Positions 1 to 8,179 of a DNA stretch of 64,000 nucleotides are shown piece after piece (position 1 is the first letter of the stretch; every line of letters starts with the position of its first letter). The stretch is taken from the NCBI GenBank assembly GCA_022449765.1, contig JAKUPZ010000009.1:1-64000 (forward strand). Direction: 5' to 3'. Source of the stretch: Dehalococcoidia bacterium (GTDB lineage: Bacteria > Chloroflexota > Dehalococcoidia > Lucifugimonadales > Australimonadaceae). The notes beneath the pieces are model-generated. The model searched no databases. It was not told the origin of the DNA and saw nothing but the letters and a program-made list of their open reading frames with translations. Position numbers and translations under genes: made by a program.

Positions 1-424
1 CAGGCTGTGGTCCAAGGTATGCAAATACCAAGCCTGCTTTTACTTCTACCGGGTATGCCTTCATCTGGATTTTGTCTTTGAATCGAGCCTCCGGATCTTC
101 TGTCTCTTCATAAGGCTGCTCTGTGCACTGACCAGTTTGATCGTATAACCAGCCATGGTATGGGCAACGGATACCTTCCTGCTCTGGTATTCCGTAAATC
201 ATATTCATGCGACGATGCGCACAATGAGGCTCGATTAGACCATAGGAACCTGAACGGTCTTTGTAGAGAATGAGGTCTTCTCCCAAAAGCCTGACCTTCA
301 TAGTCCATTTATCATTCATCTGTGATACCGCAGCAACTGGATGCCAGTACCGACGCATCAACTCTCCCATTGGTGTGCCCGGTCCAACTCGCGTATATCG
401 ATCGTTTGCTTCATGTGTCAGCAT
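1..424 (-). CDS. Rieske oxygenase, N-terminal part (runs off the window)
   Basis: The first 141 codons are visible; the 3' end lies beyond position 1. Residues 68-90 carry a Rieske [2Fe-2S] site (C68-A-H70 ... C87-PY-H90), preceded by the motif TPMGELMRRYWHP near residue 17. This is the N-terminal arrangement of phthalate 4,5-dioxygenase-type single-subunit oxygenases, in which a catalytic mononuclear-iron domain follows. The ATG at 424 has GGAG six bases upstream, and is preferred to an in-frame ATG at 436. It starts 30 bp after the stop of the complete Rieske gene at 455-1810, and the two proteins are clearly paralogous over the visible part, so they probably form one transcript. The substrate cannot be read from sequence. 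Confidence 0.85.
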   Translation of the reverse strand, partial: MLTHEANDRYTRVGPGTPMGELMRRYWHPVAAVSQMNDKWTMKVRLLGEDLILYKDRSGSYGLIEPHCAHRRMNMIYGIPEQEGIRCPYHGWLYDQTGQCTEQPYEETEDPEARFKDKIQMKAYPVEVKAGLVFAYLGPQP

Positions 425-454
425 CTTTTTCTCCATGCACCTGTTATATAAACT

Positions 455-1810
455 TTACTGGCTAGGTAAGATTCTTTCTTCAAAAGCCCTGTTAGATTCT
501 GAAAGCAATCTGGGAAATTCGTTAGTCTTGCAATTGTGCCAATCCTCAAGAGCATCTTCCCATTTTAAATTAGGCTCAAGAATTGTTGCACATGAACGCA
601 CAAAGTACATTTCGGGATTTTCAGAACCTGGCGGCATTTTGCCTTCCTTTTCAAAAGCAACCGCAGCACGGATCAAACTTCTACGTGCTCTAATAATGCT
701 TGCATCCGTGGTCCCTAAATGCTCTTTTGTACGATCCATAATAGGGCCCATACTATGAATAACGGCAGAATCTTGTAAACGTACCGTAGGTATGCCTGTC
801 ATATTCTTAGTTTTCTTTGCTCGGGCATTGACAAGAAAATCTGAATCTAGTGCTGCTTTAGGCCACCAGTGAGAAAAAAATTTTCCATGTTGCTCGTCCT
901 TCATTGGACCCACCCCTGGAGATAAAGCCCCAATTTCGTCTGCAAGTAATGCTGATGGTCTGCGAGTACCATCCATACGGCCTGATGGCTTCCACCAAAT
1001 TCCCATGTGTAGGGTGTGATAATCATCAATTGGCACATAAATTGATAGAGGAACAACACCATCCTGAGCAGGAAACATTCCATAGAATGGAAAAAGGAAT
1101 TGCGTAGTACGCCAGTATGTGTTTCCGTCAAGTTCCGTACGTTCTGCACCGTAAGTAAAGCCGTATTCTTTATCAACGATATGGAATTTAGCTCTCATGT
1201 CATTGTGGTATAAACCAAAGCGAGGCGAATCAGATGGATCTAAACGCCTATGTAAAAAATAGACGTGAGTAGAATCTAGTTCACCTTCCAAAGCCTGCAT
1301 CCAATTGCATTCATAAACAATTTTCTGAGCATGATTGACGTTTTCTTCAGGGAGCAAGCCCCATTCAAATTGTGGAATTTGTGGCAAGTGCAGTTGGTCA
1401 GCGCCCATATATACCCAAGCTACGCCACCAAAATCAGCACATCTATACGACTTAATTTTTACTTTGTACTTAAAATTACTTTCAGCCGGTTCATTAGGCA
1501 TCTCAATACATTGCCCTGATATATCAAATTTCCAGCCATGATATGCACAGCGTATACCTGATTCTTCATTACGCCCGTAAAAGAAATTCACTCCTCGATG
1601 GGGGCAATTAGGTTGAGTGACAGCCAACTCGCCTTCAGAGGATCTCCAAACAATGAGATCTTCTCCAAGTAGTCGTATACGTTGAGGCTGATCGTTTTCC
1701 TCATACTCCCAGGAATAGCCAAAAGGCAACCAATACTGCCTCATCATTTTCCCCATGGGAGTATCTGCACCAACACGGCAAAGCAAATCTGTATCTTCAG
1801 AAGAAAGCAT
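455..1810 (-). CDS. Rieske (2Fe-2S) aromatic oxygenase, phthalate-dioxygenase type
   Basis: 451 residues, full length for the family. The Rieske cluster ligands are C69-P-H71 and C88-AY-H91. The catalytic mononuclear iron site is seen as E175...D179-ST-H182-VYFL-H187, with D179 the likely electron bridge between subunits and H182/H187 as iron ligands. By family these enzymes hydroxylate or demethylate aromatic or alicyclic acids, using electrons from a separate reductase, and none is encoded next to it. First gene of a leftward pair with the truncated paralogue at 1-424. The upstream 99 bp is shared with the divergent dienelactone hydrolase gene, so the two directions may be co-regulated. Role in the oxygenase island is inferred. 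Confidence 0.9.
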   Translation of the reverse strand: MLSSEDTDLLCRVGADTPMGKMMRQYWLPFGYSWEYEENDQPQRIRLLGEDLIVWRSSEGELAVTQPNCPHRGVNFFYGRNEESGIRCAYHGWKFDISGQCIEMPNEPAESNFKYKVKIKSYRCADFGGVAWVYMGADQLHLPQIPQFEWGLLPEENVNHAQKIVYECNWMQALEGELDSTHVYFLHRRLDPSDSPRFGLYHNDMRAKFHIVDKEYGFTYGAERTELDGNTYWRTTQFLFPFYGMFPAQDGVVPLSIYVPIDDYHTLHMGIWWKPSGRMDGTRRPSALLADEIGALSPGVGPMKDEQHGKFFSHWWPKAALDSDFLVNARAKKTKNMTGIPTVRLQDSAVIHSMGPIMDRTKEHLGTTDASIIRARRSLIRAAVAFEKEGKMPPGSENPEMYFVRSCATILEPNLKWEDALEDWHNCKTNEFPRLLSESNRAFEERILPSQ

Positions 1811-1909
1811 TTATACCTCCGCACCTAGCTTGTATAAAAGCACTGGCACAATCATACTCTTATACGAAAATAAGTTAACAGTCTGCGTATACAAAGATGG
1901 AATTAGTAA

Positions 1910-2686
1910 ATGGAAATCGTTGAAAAAATATCTGCTTCTGGAATGCGAATCTGGTATGCACTTCCTGAATCGGAGCTTTCAGCTCCTTTGATGGTAATGC
2001 TCCATGAACGATATGGGCCTGTAGAGCATAGCTTCAATGTAATCAAGCGAATGGCGTCCTATGGCTACGTCGCTTGCTTTGCTGATTTATTCCACAGATA
2101 TCAAGGGGAAAGAGGACCGCTTGAACGTTCTGAGGCTCGCTACGACCCTACCGATATTCAAACAATCACTGACATTGACGAAACAATTGACTTCATGAAG
2201 CAAAATTCATTTGTAGATAATACAAAAATTGGGATAGTTGGGTTCTGTCAAAGCGGTAGAACACCGCTAGTGTACTCAGCTGCAGGGCGCAAAGTATCTG
2301 CAGTAGCTATTTTCCATGGTGGCGTCTATCCCCGTGATTACGAGCCGACTTTCGAGGGCCAAGAAGGGATTGGGACTGTGTTAACACGGCTTGATTGCCC
2401 TTTACTTGCATGTTTCGGAGAAAATGACAGGCTCGTTCCTTTGGAGAATATAAAAAAGCTACGCGATTCATTAAATACTCTAAACAAGCAAGCTACTTTA
2501 AAAGTATTTGCCAATACTCCTCATGGCTGGATGAATGAAACCAGACCAGACGAATACCAACACGATACATCTGAGCGGTCATGGGCAATACTTAGTGATT
2601 ATTTTCAGCAGATATTCTCTGGTGAAAGTGATGCGGTAGCTGAAGTTGATTTTGAAGCTGATGCGGAAATCAACTTCAGCTTTTAA
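1910..2686 (+). CDS. Dienelactone hydrolase family protein
   Basis: 258 residues, alpha/beta hydrolase fold. The nucleophile elbow reads GFCQSG with C113, followed by D173 (GENDRLVP) and H205 (TPHGW), which is the Cys-Asp-His triad of dienelactone hydrolases (CMBL/ClcD family) that open cyclic enol lactones in aromatic ring-cleavage pathways. No signal peptide, so cytoplasmic. Divergent from the Rieske gene at 455-1810. No good Shine-Dalgarno precedes the ATG. The last ~15 codons form an unusually acidic tail (AEVDFEADAEIN) that coincides with a perfect DNA inverted repeat and looks like a terminator built into the coding sequence. Exact lactone substrate unknown. Confidence 0.85.
   Translation: MEIVEKISASGMRIWYALPESELSAPLMVMLHERYGPVEHSFNVIKRMASYGYVACFADLFHRYQGERGPLERSEARYDPTDIQTITDIDETIDFMKQNSFVDNTKIGIVGFCQSGRTPLVYSAAGRKVSAVAIFHGGVYPRDYEPTFEGQEGIGTVLTRLDCPLLACFGENDRLVPLENIKKLRDSLNTLNKQATLKVFANTPHGWMNETRPDEYQHDTSERSWAILSDYFQQIFSGESDAVAEVDFEADAEINFSF
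2638..2684 (+). terminator. Rho-independent terminator embedded in the end of the dienelactone hydrolase gene
   Basis: A perfect 15-bp inverted repeat has arms at 2638-2652 and 2667-2681, a 14-nt loop, and is followed directly by TTTT whose last T begins the TAA stop (2684-2686). A T-run follows only on the plus strand, so it should stop rightward transcription before the convergent SDR gene that ends at 2694. Confidence 0.75.
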
Positions 2687-2693
2687 GCAGCTT

Positions 2694-3593
2694 CTATCTA
2701 GCTAAAGAAGGATTTTCTGATACGGCAAATCCTTCCAAGTCTTCCCATTCGCTAGGCCCACCTAATCCATGCTCAATATTCCAGGTAAGAGTATCAAAGC
2801 ATTTACCTGTGACCCCACTTTTAGCATCTTGAGATGCCAAAAATAGAGCCAAAGGCACAATATGTTCAGGCCTCATTGGAGGTGGCGCATTGCGGTTTGC
2901 CATACCCATCTCACGACGAGCGATGTTCTGTTCATCAAATCCCGTGGTTCTGGTGTGGCCAGGAACAAGCAGGTTTACAGCAACATTTTGATCTCTAATC
3001 TCGTCTGCCATATAAAACATCATTGTCAAAAGTGCAGCTTTGGTAGATTGATAAGGCATTTCCCTGCTATTAGGACGCAGGGCGTGGTAGGCCCCTCCAT
3101 AAGAATGGTGGAGTGCTCCGCTGCTAATTACAGACATGATGCTTCCGCTCTGTTTTTCTAGCATGGGCTGTACGAATCTACGTGTCACTTTCAACGCTCC
3201 AAAAACGTTGACTGCAAACATTCGTTCCCAATCCTCATCACTGGTTTCAAGAGTAGTTGTTCTACCGGTCGGAGGAAATAAAATTCGCTGGCGCATTGCA
3301 GCATCATTCATCAACGCATCGCATGTTCCCCATTTCTCTATGGTCCTTGCATATGCATCATCTATTTGCCCATCATTTGTCACGTCCACAGTTGCTACTA
3401 TCACATCATCAGGTCGTGACTCTAATTCGCTGAGGAATTCCTTGTCGCTATCTCCAGAAAATCCTGTAGGCTCCCAGGAAATATCCATAGCAACGACTTT
3501 TGCTCCTCTTTCAAGAAAAGAACGAGTAAATGCTCTTCCCATTCCTCTTGCAGCACCAGTAATCGCGATTATTTTTCCTTCTAATTCAGACAT
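2694..3593 (-). CDS. Short-chain dehydrogenase/reductase (SDR)
   Basis: 299 residues. The NAD(P)-binding TGAARGMG is at residues 12-19, the catalytic Ser is in SVISSG (about 155-159), and Y181-x3-K185 completes the active site. The usual NNAG reads NDAA (96-99). An insert before the catalytic Tyr (GGAYHALRPNSREMP) makes it longer than a classical SDR. Start ATG has AGGAG upstream. Third gene of a leftward operon SDR (4714) - amidohydrolase (3618) - SDR, probably oxidising or reducing an alcohol/ketone intermediate of the same pathway. Substrate unknown. Confidence 0.85.
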   Translation of the reverse strand: MSELEGKIIAITGAARGMGRAFTRSFLERGAKVVAMDISWEPTGFSGDSDKEFLSELESRPDDVIVATVDVTNDGQIDDAYARTIEKWGTCDALMNDAAMRQRILFPPTGRTTTLETSDEDWERMFAVNVFGALKVTRRFVQPMLEKQSGSIMSVISSGALHHSYGGAYHALRPNSREMPYQSTKAALLTMMFYMADEIRDQNVAVNLLVPGHTRTTGFDEQNIARREMGMANRNAPPPMRPEHIVPLALFLASQDAKSGVTGKCFDTLTWNIEHGLGGPSEWEDLEGFAVSENPSLAR

Positions 3594-3617
3594 GTTTACT
3601 CCTAGATTCTCTCTTTT

Positions 3618-4703
3618 TTATAGCCCGTACAGTCGTTTAGGATTATCAAAAAGGATTTTTCTTTTGACTTCTTCACTTACATCATTTCGTTGCCTAAAAG
3701 TATTGATGGCGTCGTTTTCACCAGAGATATCCGTGTGCCCGTAATCAGTCCCAATAACAATATTGTCTTCTCCAGCATAAGAAAGTACATACGGTAGATC
3801 ATCGTCGGACTCACAGGAAACAAAAACATTTAACCCTTTCAGTAGGTCTTCAGGCATAGTTCGATTTAGTTTTCGTTCTCTTCTCCTCACTTCTTTAACA
3901 ACCCAAGGGACCCATTGCGAAGAAACTTCTATAAAACCCCACCTTAGTTTAGGGAAATACTCTGGTATGTCGCTCATCATCACAACCAGCGACGAACCTA
4001 CAGTAGGTACTCGAAGCGAATAAAAGCTAGATGCGCGATCGTGTGCAGATTTCATTCCACTAACTACCAATGGATTACCATTGGAAACGTGTACTGCAAT
4101 ACACATGTCTAATTTCTGGGCTTCCTCGTATAGGGGGTAAAAGTGAGGATCTACCAATGAGTGCTCTCCTTCAATAGATCTCATCATCACACCTACAGAG
4201 CCGTTGGCACGAGCATAACGTAATTCTTCAAGAGCCTCTGGAATTGACATGACTGGTACGACACAGGTCCAAGGCAGTCGATCATTTGACTGCTTATAGG
4301 CATCTGCCATCCATCTGTTCCAACCTCTACAAATTGCTATCTCTGCACGAGGATCATCAGTAAATTTTGTGATCCAAAAGCTGTTAAATATTATTTGGGT
4401 ATCTACACCCATCCTGTCCATATCTTTAAGGCGTGCTCCTACATCATCTAAATCTCTTCCTTCCGGGGAAAGATTTAAATCAAATCCTTGCTTTTTCGAA
4501 AGCTCTGATAACTGTTGCTTATTCAAGTTAAAACTAGTTGGTCTAATTAAGTCACCAACTTTCCAGGCAATAGTCCCATCATTTGCCTGATACAAAACGG
4601 GGCGGAATTTTTGATCCGAAGGTTCAATGTAATCCCAAGTACGAGTCGTTTCTACAACATGCGCGTCTGCATCTATTACTTTAGTCGCGATTTCAGTGAC
4701 CAT
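3618..4703 (-). CDS. Amidohydrolase family 2 (ACMSD-like) metal-dependent hydrolase/decarboxylase
   Basis: 361 residues from the ATG at 4703, chosen because GGGAGGAAACT lies immediately upstream; a longer reading from 4730 would overlap the preceding gene's stop. The N-terminal DADAH (residues 11-15), a mid-protein AVHVSNGNP histidine and the C-terminal GTDYGHTD aspartate are metal-site positions of the amidohydrolase-2 TIM barrel. Members hydrolyse C-N or C-C bonds or decarboxylate aromatic and semialdehyde acids. Middle gene of the operon between two SDRs, 10 bp after the upstream SDR. A ring-cleavage or decarboxylation role is inferred from context. Confidence 0.82.
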   Translation of the reverse strand: MVTEIATKVIDADAHVVETTRTWDYIEPSDQKFRPVLYQANDGTIAWKVGDLIRPTSFNLNKQQLSELSKKQGFDLNLSPEGRDLDDVGARLKDMDRMGVDTQIIFNSFWITKFTDDPRAEIAICRGWNRWMADAYKQSNDRLPWTCVVPVMSIPEALEELRYARANGSVGVMMRSIEGEHSLVDPHFYPLYEEAQKLDMCIAVHVSNGNPLVVSGMKSAHDRASSFYSLRVPTVGSSLVVMMSDIPEYFPKLRWGFIEVSSQWVPWVVKEVRRRERKLNRTMPEDLLKGLNVFVSCESDDDLPYVLSYAGEDNIVIGTDYGHTDISGENDAINTFRQRNDVSEEVKRKILFDNPKRLYGL

Positions 4704-4713
4704 AGTTTCCTCC

Positions 4714-5511
4714 CTATTGACGACCGCCATTTATATCAATAACTGCTCCAGTAGTATATGACGCTGCATCAGACACTAAATATAATGCAGCGCCCGAAAT
4801 ATCATCTGCGTCTCCAGTCCGACCTAAGGGGATGTTGTTAGGTCCTCGGCTACCCGGAGGTGCGTACGGATGTACAGCCGCACGGTCGGCATGTGCAATA
4901 GTACCTGGCGCAATAGCGTTCACTCTAATCTTGGGCGCCCATTCCTGAGCCATAGTTAACGTAAAGCTGATTACACCTGCTTTTGCAGCACCATACAGCC
5001 CATTCCCTGGGCTAGCGCCCTGCCCTGAAGCAGAAGCCATGTTAAGAATAGTTCCTTTACCCTGACTGAGCATGTAAGGAGCAACTGCGGAACTGGCGTG
5101 GAAAAAGCTCTTTAAATTAAGGTTCAGGCATTCGTCCAAATCTCCTGAAGTCATTTCTAGTAAGGGGCCCATACGAAAAGTTTCCCCCCAAGTCGCACCC
5201 GCGTTATTAACTAAAATATCGATCTGACCCATTTCATGAATAACCTCTTTCGCCATAGCATGCATTTGCTCAGGATCCCTGACATCGGCAATAATGCCCA
5301 GTCCACGTCGGTCCATACTCCGAATCTCATCAACAACGGGATCTACGGGTTTATGTATTCTTTCAGTTCCAAGGCTCACCGATTCTGGAAGCCTTGCAAT
5401 GATTACAACATCTGCTCCTGCTTTAGCCAATGTAAGTGCAATTGAACGGCCAATACCTTGGCTTCCACCTGTAACAATTGCTACGCGGCCGGATAGATCC
5501 ATAGAGTCCAT
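4714..5511 (-). CDS. Short-chain dehydrogenase/reductase (SDR)
   Basis: 265 residues from the ATG at 5511, which has GAGG at proper spacing; the frame is open further up to a TTG at 5532 with poorer support. TGGSQGIG (14-21), NNAGA (about 102-106), catalytic Ser about 160, Y173-x3-K177 and a C-terminal INGG are all present, a classical SDR of usual length. First gene of the leftward SDR-amidohydrolase-SDR operon, divergent from the ring-hydroxylating dioxygenase genes starting at 5652, with candidate operator repeats in between. It could act on dihydrodiol or hydroxy intermediates from that dioxygenase, but this is inference. Confidence 0.87.
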   Translation of the reverse strand: MDSMDLSGRVAIVTGGSQGIGRSIALTLAKAGADVVIIARLPESVSLGTERIHKPVDPVVDEIRSMDRRGLGIIADVRDPEQMHAMAKEVIHEMGQIDILVNNAGATWGETFRMGPLLEMTSGDLDECLNLNLKSFFHASSAVAPYMLSQGKGTILNMASASGQGASPGNGLYGAAKAGVISFTLTMAQEWAPKIRVNAIAPGTIAHADRAAVHPYAPPGSRGPNNIPLGRTGDADDISGAALYLVSDAASYTTGAVIDINGGRQ

Positions 5512-5526
5512 ATAATCCTCACTTCT

Positions 5527-5606
5527 GCGCAAGTATGGTTATTTTTAGCTAGTAGGTAAAGAGGCGCAATTTCTATTAATTCGGTAATATTAGCGCAATA
5601 GTATTA
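5527..5606. promoter_or_regulatory. Candidate operator repeats in the divergent intergenic region
   Basis: The hexamer GCGCAA occurs at 5527, 5564 and 5593. The last two are extended as GCGCAAT-N4-ATTAAT and GCGCAAT-N3-ATTAAT, 29 bp apart. The repeats lie between the SDR operon (leftward) and the dioxygenase operon (rightward), where a shared regulator would be expected to bind. No regulator gene is adjacent. Confidence 0.35.
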
Positions 5607-5651
5607 ATATGAGTGATTCAGATAACTGCTAAAGTCCGATGAGGGGGCAAT

Positions 5652-7040
5652 ATGGTTTCAATAATACATTCTCGTGGCGATAGATCATTGCGTGATTTAG
5701 TAAATCTAGATGAAGGGTTAATCGCAAGAGAAATTTACGTAAATGAAGCAATATATCAGCAGGAATTAGAGCAAATATTTGCCCGTGCCTGGCTGTTCAT
5801 TGGACATGAAAGCCAAATTCCTAATCCAGGAGATTTTGTCATATCCCGCATGGGTGAGGAAGAGATAATAGTTGTAAGGGATCGCAAAAATCAGATACAC
5901 GCATTTCTTAATACTTGCAGGCATCGGGGAATGAAAGTTTGTCGATATGACGAAGGAAATACTCTTGTATTCACATGCCCTTTCCATGGATGGAGCTATG
6001 ATACTGATGGGCGATTAGTTGGTGTTCCGTACTACAAAGCGGCATATCATGATGAGTTAGATAAATCGCAATGGGGACTGCATGAAGTTGCACAATTATC
6101 AAACTATTATGGGTCTCTTTGGGCAACATGGGACAAAAAAGCACCGTCTTTTGAAGATTATTTAGGAGTTTATGCTCCAACCGTACGTTGGTGTTTCGAA
6201 AGTAGTGGTGGTGAAGATAATGGTGTCGAACTATTCACACCTGCAACTAAATGGCATATCCCTACCAATTGGAAATTCCCTGGGTTCAGTTTCGACGGAG
6301 ACAGCGCACATGGAGCAATGACGCATCGCTCAGTCAACGTTGCAGCTATCGGTCCTCAAGGTGAGCTAGATGGAGGAGGAAGAGGCGGAATTCAAGCGCC
6401 TTTTCCTAAAGAGCCATTTGAAATGATGCTCCCCGAACTCGGCCATGGTGGACATAACCACATGTACGAACTGCCTGGTACTCCTGAGTACGCGAACACC
6501 TGGCAAACTGAACCTCCAGAAGTTGATGAATATTACAAGGCTCAGCGAGAGAAAAAGCAGGCAAAATACAAAGGCACTTACCTACACGCAGGAAATGGCG
6601 GAACTGCGCTGGTCTGGCCAAATGTGAATATACAGCCTCATCGAATTTTAATCTGGCATCCTCATGGGGTCGGAGTTACTGAAAGCTGGCGACAGTACCC
6701 GGTTGATAGGGATGCCCCCCAAGTTGTAAAAGACGCTCAGCGACGGTACATGATGAGGTATGGAGGTCCTACAGGCCTTACTGAATCTGACGACATGGAA
6801 AACTGGAATTATGCATTCCCCGCAAGTTTAGGGACTATTGCACAAAGACTTCCATATAATTTTCAAATGGGTTTGGGGCATGCACATACTGACGAGCGAA
6901 TGGAAGGTATGACATTCAATTATCGTATCGCTGAAGAAAATCAAAGAGCTCGCCTAAGGCGCTGGATTGAATTCATGGAAGCGCCAAGCTGGGATGAGAT
7001 ATTCCCAGTAAATCCTAAAAAAAACACGGAACGAAAATAA
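5652..7040 (+). CDS. Ring-hydroxylating dioxygenase alpha subunit (Rieske)
   Basis: 462 residues, typical for benzoate/biphenyl-type alpha subunits. The Rieske ligands are C89-R-H91 and C109-PF-H112. The catalytic domain shows NWKF followed by D217-SA-H220 ... H225, the bridging Asp and two His iron ligands. Start ATG is preceded by a GAGGGGG Shine-Dalgarno. It is followed without a gap by an 81-residue unknown protein, then the beta subunit, then another unknown protein. No ferredoxin or reductase is encoded in this operon; the Rieske ferredoxin at 39633 is a possible partner. Such enzymes insert both atoms of O2 into an aromatic or cyclic substrate, which is not identifiable here. Confidence 0.92.
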   Translation: MVSIIHSRGDRSLRDLVNLDEGLIAREIYVNEAIYQQELEQIFARAWLFIGHESQIPNPGDFVISRMGEEEIIVVRDRKNQIHAFLNTCRHRGMKVCRYDEGNTLVFTCPFHGWSYDTDGRLVGVPYYKAAYHDELDKSQWGLHEVAQLSNYYGSLWATWDKKAPSFEDYLGVYAPTVRWCFESSGGEDNGVELFTPATKWHIPTNWKFPGFSFDGDSAHGAMTHRSVNVAAIGPQGELDGGGRGGIQAPFPKEPFEMMLPELGHGGHNHMYELPGTPEYANTWQTEPPEVDEYYKAQREKKQAKYKGTYLHAGNGGTALVWPNVNIQPHRILIWHPHGVGVTESWRQYPVDRDAPQVVKDAQRRYMMRYGGPTGLTESDDMENWNYAFPASLGTIAQRLPYNFQMGLGHAHTDERMEGMTFNYRIAEENQRARLRRWIEFMEAPSWDEIFPVNPKKNTERK

Positions 7041-7286
7041 ATGACAAGCAACAACGAGAAACCTAATGCTGATGATTTGATTAATGTAAACAACACTGTC
7101 ATTCTTACTAATTTGCCTGAAGGTCAAAAAGTTAAATTGCGAGATGGGTCCGTGGCGGAAGTTACAGCCAATCCGAGAGACGGCGGGTGGATATTTATAA
7201 AGTTCATTGAGTCACCAGACGATCCTTCACTAGTTGGCACTGAAGATATGGCATTCGCGGCCGATGTTGTCGGCCTGGTGGATTAG
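7041..7286 (+). CDS. Unknown 81-residue protein between dioxygenase alpha and beta genes
   Basis: Not recognised. The ATG directly abuts the alpha-subunit stop (TAA ATG), so translation is probably coupled. The protein has no Cys, no His and no membrane segment. It begins with a polar, disordered-looking stretch (MTSNNEKPNADD), then has a beta-rich segment with VKLRDGSVAEVT and PRDGGWIFIKF, ending in an acidic hydrophobic tail. The pattern resembles a small beta-barrel (SH3/KOW-like) domain, but that is only an impression. Position inside the operon suggests an accessory or assembly subunit of the dioxygenase. Confidence 0.75.
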   Translation: MTSNNEKPNADDLINVNNTVILTNLPEGQKVKLRDGSVAEVTANPRDGGWIFIKFIESPDDPSLVGTEDMAFAADVVGLVD

Positions 7287-7298
7287 GAAGTAGGGAAA

Positions 7299-7838
7299 AT
7301 GAGTAATTATGCTACTGATACTTCAATTGAACGATTGCTATTTGAAAGAGAAATCGAAAAATTCCTTTACTATGAAGCTGAGCTCTTAGATGATCGAAGA
7401 TTTAATGAATGGATTGAACTAATAGCAGACGATATCCACTACCACATGCCCGTTCGTCGGAACGTCAAATTTGGAGAGCAGCATCGTGAAAATTCAGACT
7501 CGAAATCAGAGATTTCATGGTTTGATGAAGGTAAAAGAACATTGGCAGGTCGTGTGCGTCAAATTAATACTGGGTTGCATTGGGCAGAGGAACCTTTTTC
7601 AAGGGTCCGTCACATCATCAGTAACATCGTAGTAGGTGAGCTGTCTGAAAATGAAGTCCCAGTGAGAAGTAATTTCTTTGTTTGGACCAATCGTCTGCAA
7701 ACAGAGGTCAATGTATTCGTCGGAACTAGGCAGGATATTTTAAGAAAAGACGATCAGACAGGATGGAAAATCGCGAAGCGTCTTATTCTCCTAGATCAGA
7801 ATGTCCTTTTGTCAAAGGCCATCACAACTTTTTTCTAA
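7299..7838 (+). CDS. Ring-hydroxylating dioxygenase beta subunit
   Basis: 179 residues, the usual size for beta subunits of BphE/BenB type (SnoaL/NTF2-like fold). Typical features are the N-terminal helix with FEREIEKFLYYEAELLDDRRFNEW, the DDIHYHMPVRR strand, and RVRHIISNI. Beta subunits are structural in the alpha3beta3 hexamer. GTAGGGAAA precedes the ATG. It is separated from the alpha gene by the 81-residue unknown protein, an unusual arrangement, and its TAA overlaps the ATG of the next gene. Confidence 0.9.
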   Translation: MSNYATDTSIERLLFEREIEKFLYYEAELLDDRRFNEWIELIADDIHYHMPVRRNVKFGEQHRENSDSKSEISWFDEGKRTLAGRVRQINTGLHWAEEPFSRVRHIISNIVVGELSENEVPVRSNFFVWTNRLQTEVNVFVGTRQDILRKDDQTGWKIAKRLILLDQNVLLSKAITTFF

Positions 7839-8179
7839 TGCCTTTATCTGCTGAGTGGCGAATTTTCGGGGAATTTGATGTTTTGTTAATTCTCAGAGCT
7901 TCAGGTGAAGTAAAAGAAGCCCTAACAGTTGATGTGAGTAATCTGCATGATTTCCTTACTCAAATGGATAGCACCTTTTCAGTTGCTGGAGATTTGCCAA
8001 TTGAAGGAACAAAACGCAACCCAGAACCTTGGGGAGCTCTTGTGCTGTCTCGTGAACAATCTGGGGAAATTATAGATATGGATCCTGAGAAATTTTGGGA
8101 AGGAGTCCATATATGGTTCCGGTCACATGGTGTAGATTACGATACTCCCATTCGTAACCATCCCAAATTTAACCATTAG
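7838..8179 (+). CDS. Unknown 113-residue protein, translationally coupled to the dioxygenase beta gene
   Basis: Not recognised. The start is the ATG in TAATG overlapping the beta-subunit stop. The frame stays open upstream inside the beta gene, but that is shadow sequence. The protein has mixed alpha/beta character with WRIFGEFDVLLILR near the start and a C-terminal aromatic segment KFWEGVHIWF; one His-rich end (RNHPKFNH) and no Cys. No signal peptide or membrane span. It ends 11 bp into the convergent MFS gene. Coupling to the beta subunit argues for a function in the same oxygenase system. Confidence 0.75.
   Translation: MPLSAEWRIFGEFDVLLILRASGEVKEALTVDVSNLHDFLTQMDSTFSVAGDLPIEGTKRNPEPWGALVLSREQSGEIIDMDPEKFWEGVHIWFRSHGVDYDTPIRNHPKFNH

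Noticed and set aside
270-758. Open frame of 162 codons on the plus strand
   Set aside because: Antisense to both Rieske genes, which have clear motifs and ribosome sites; low-complexity translation with no domain.
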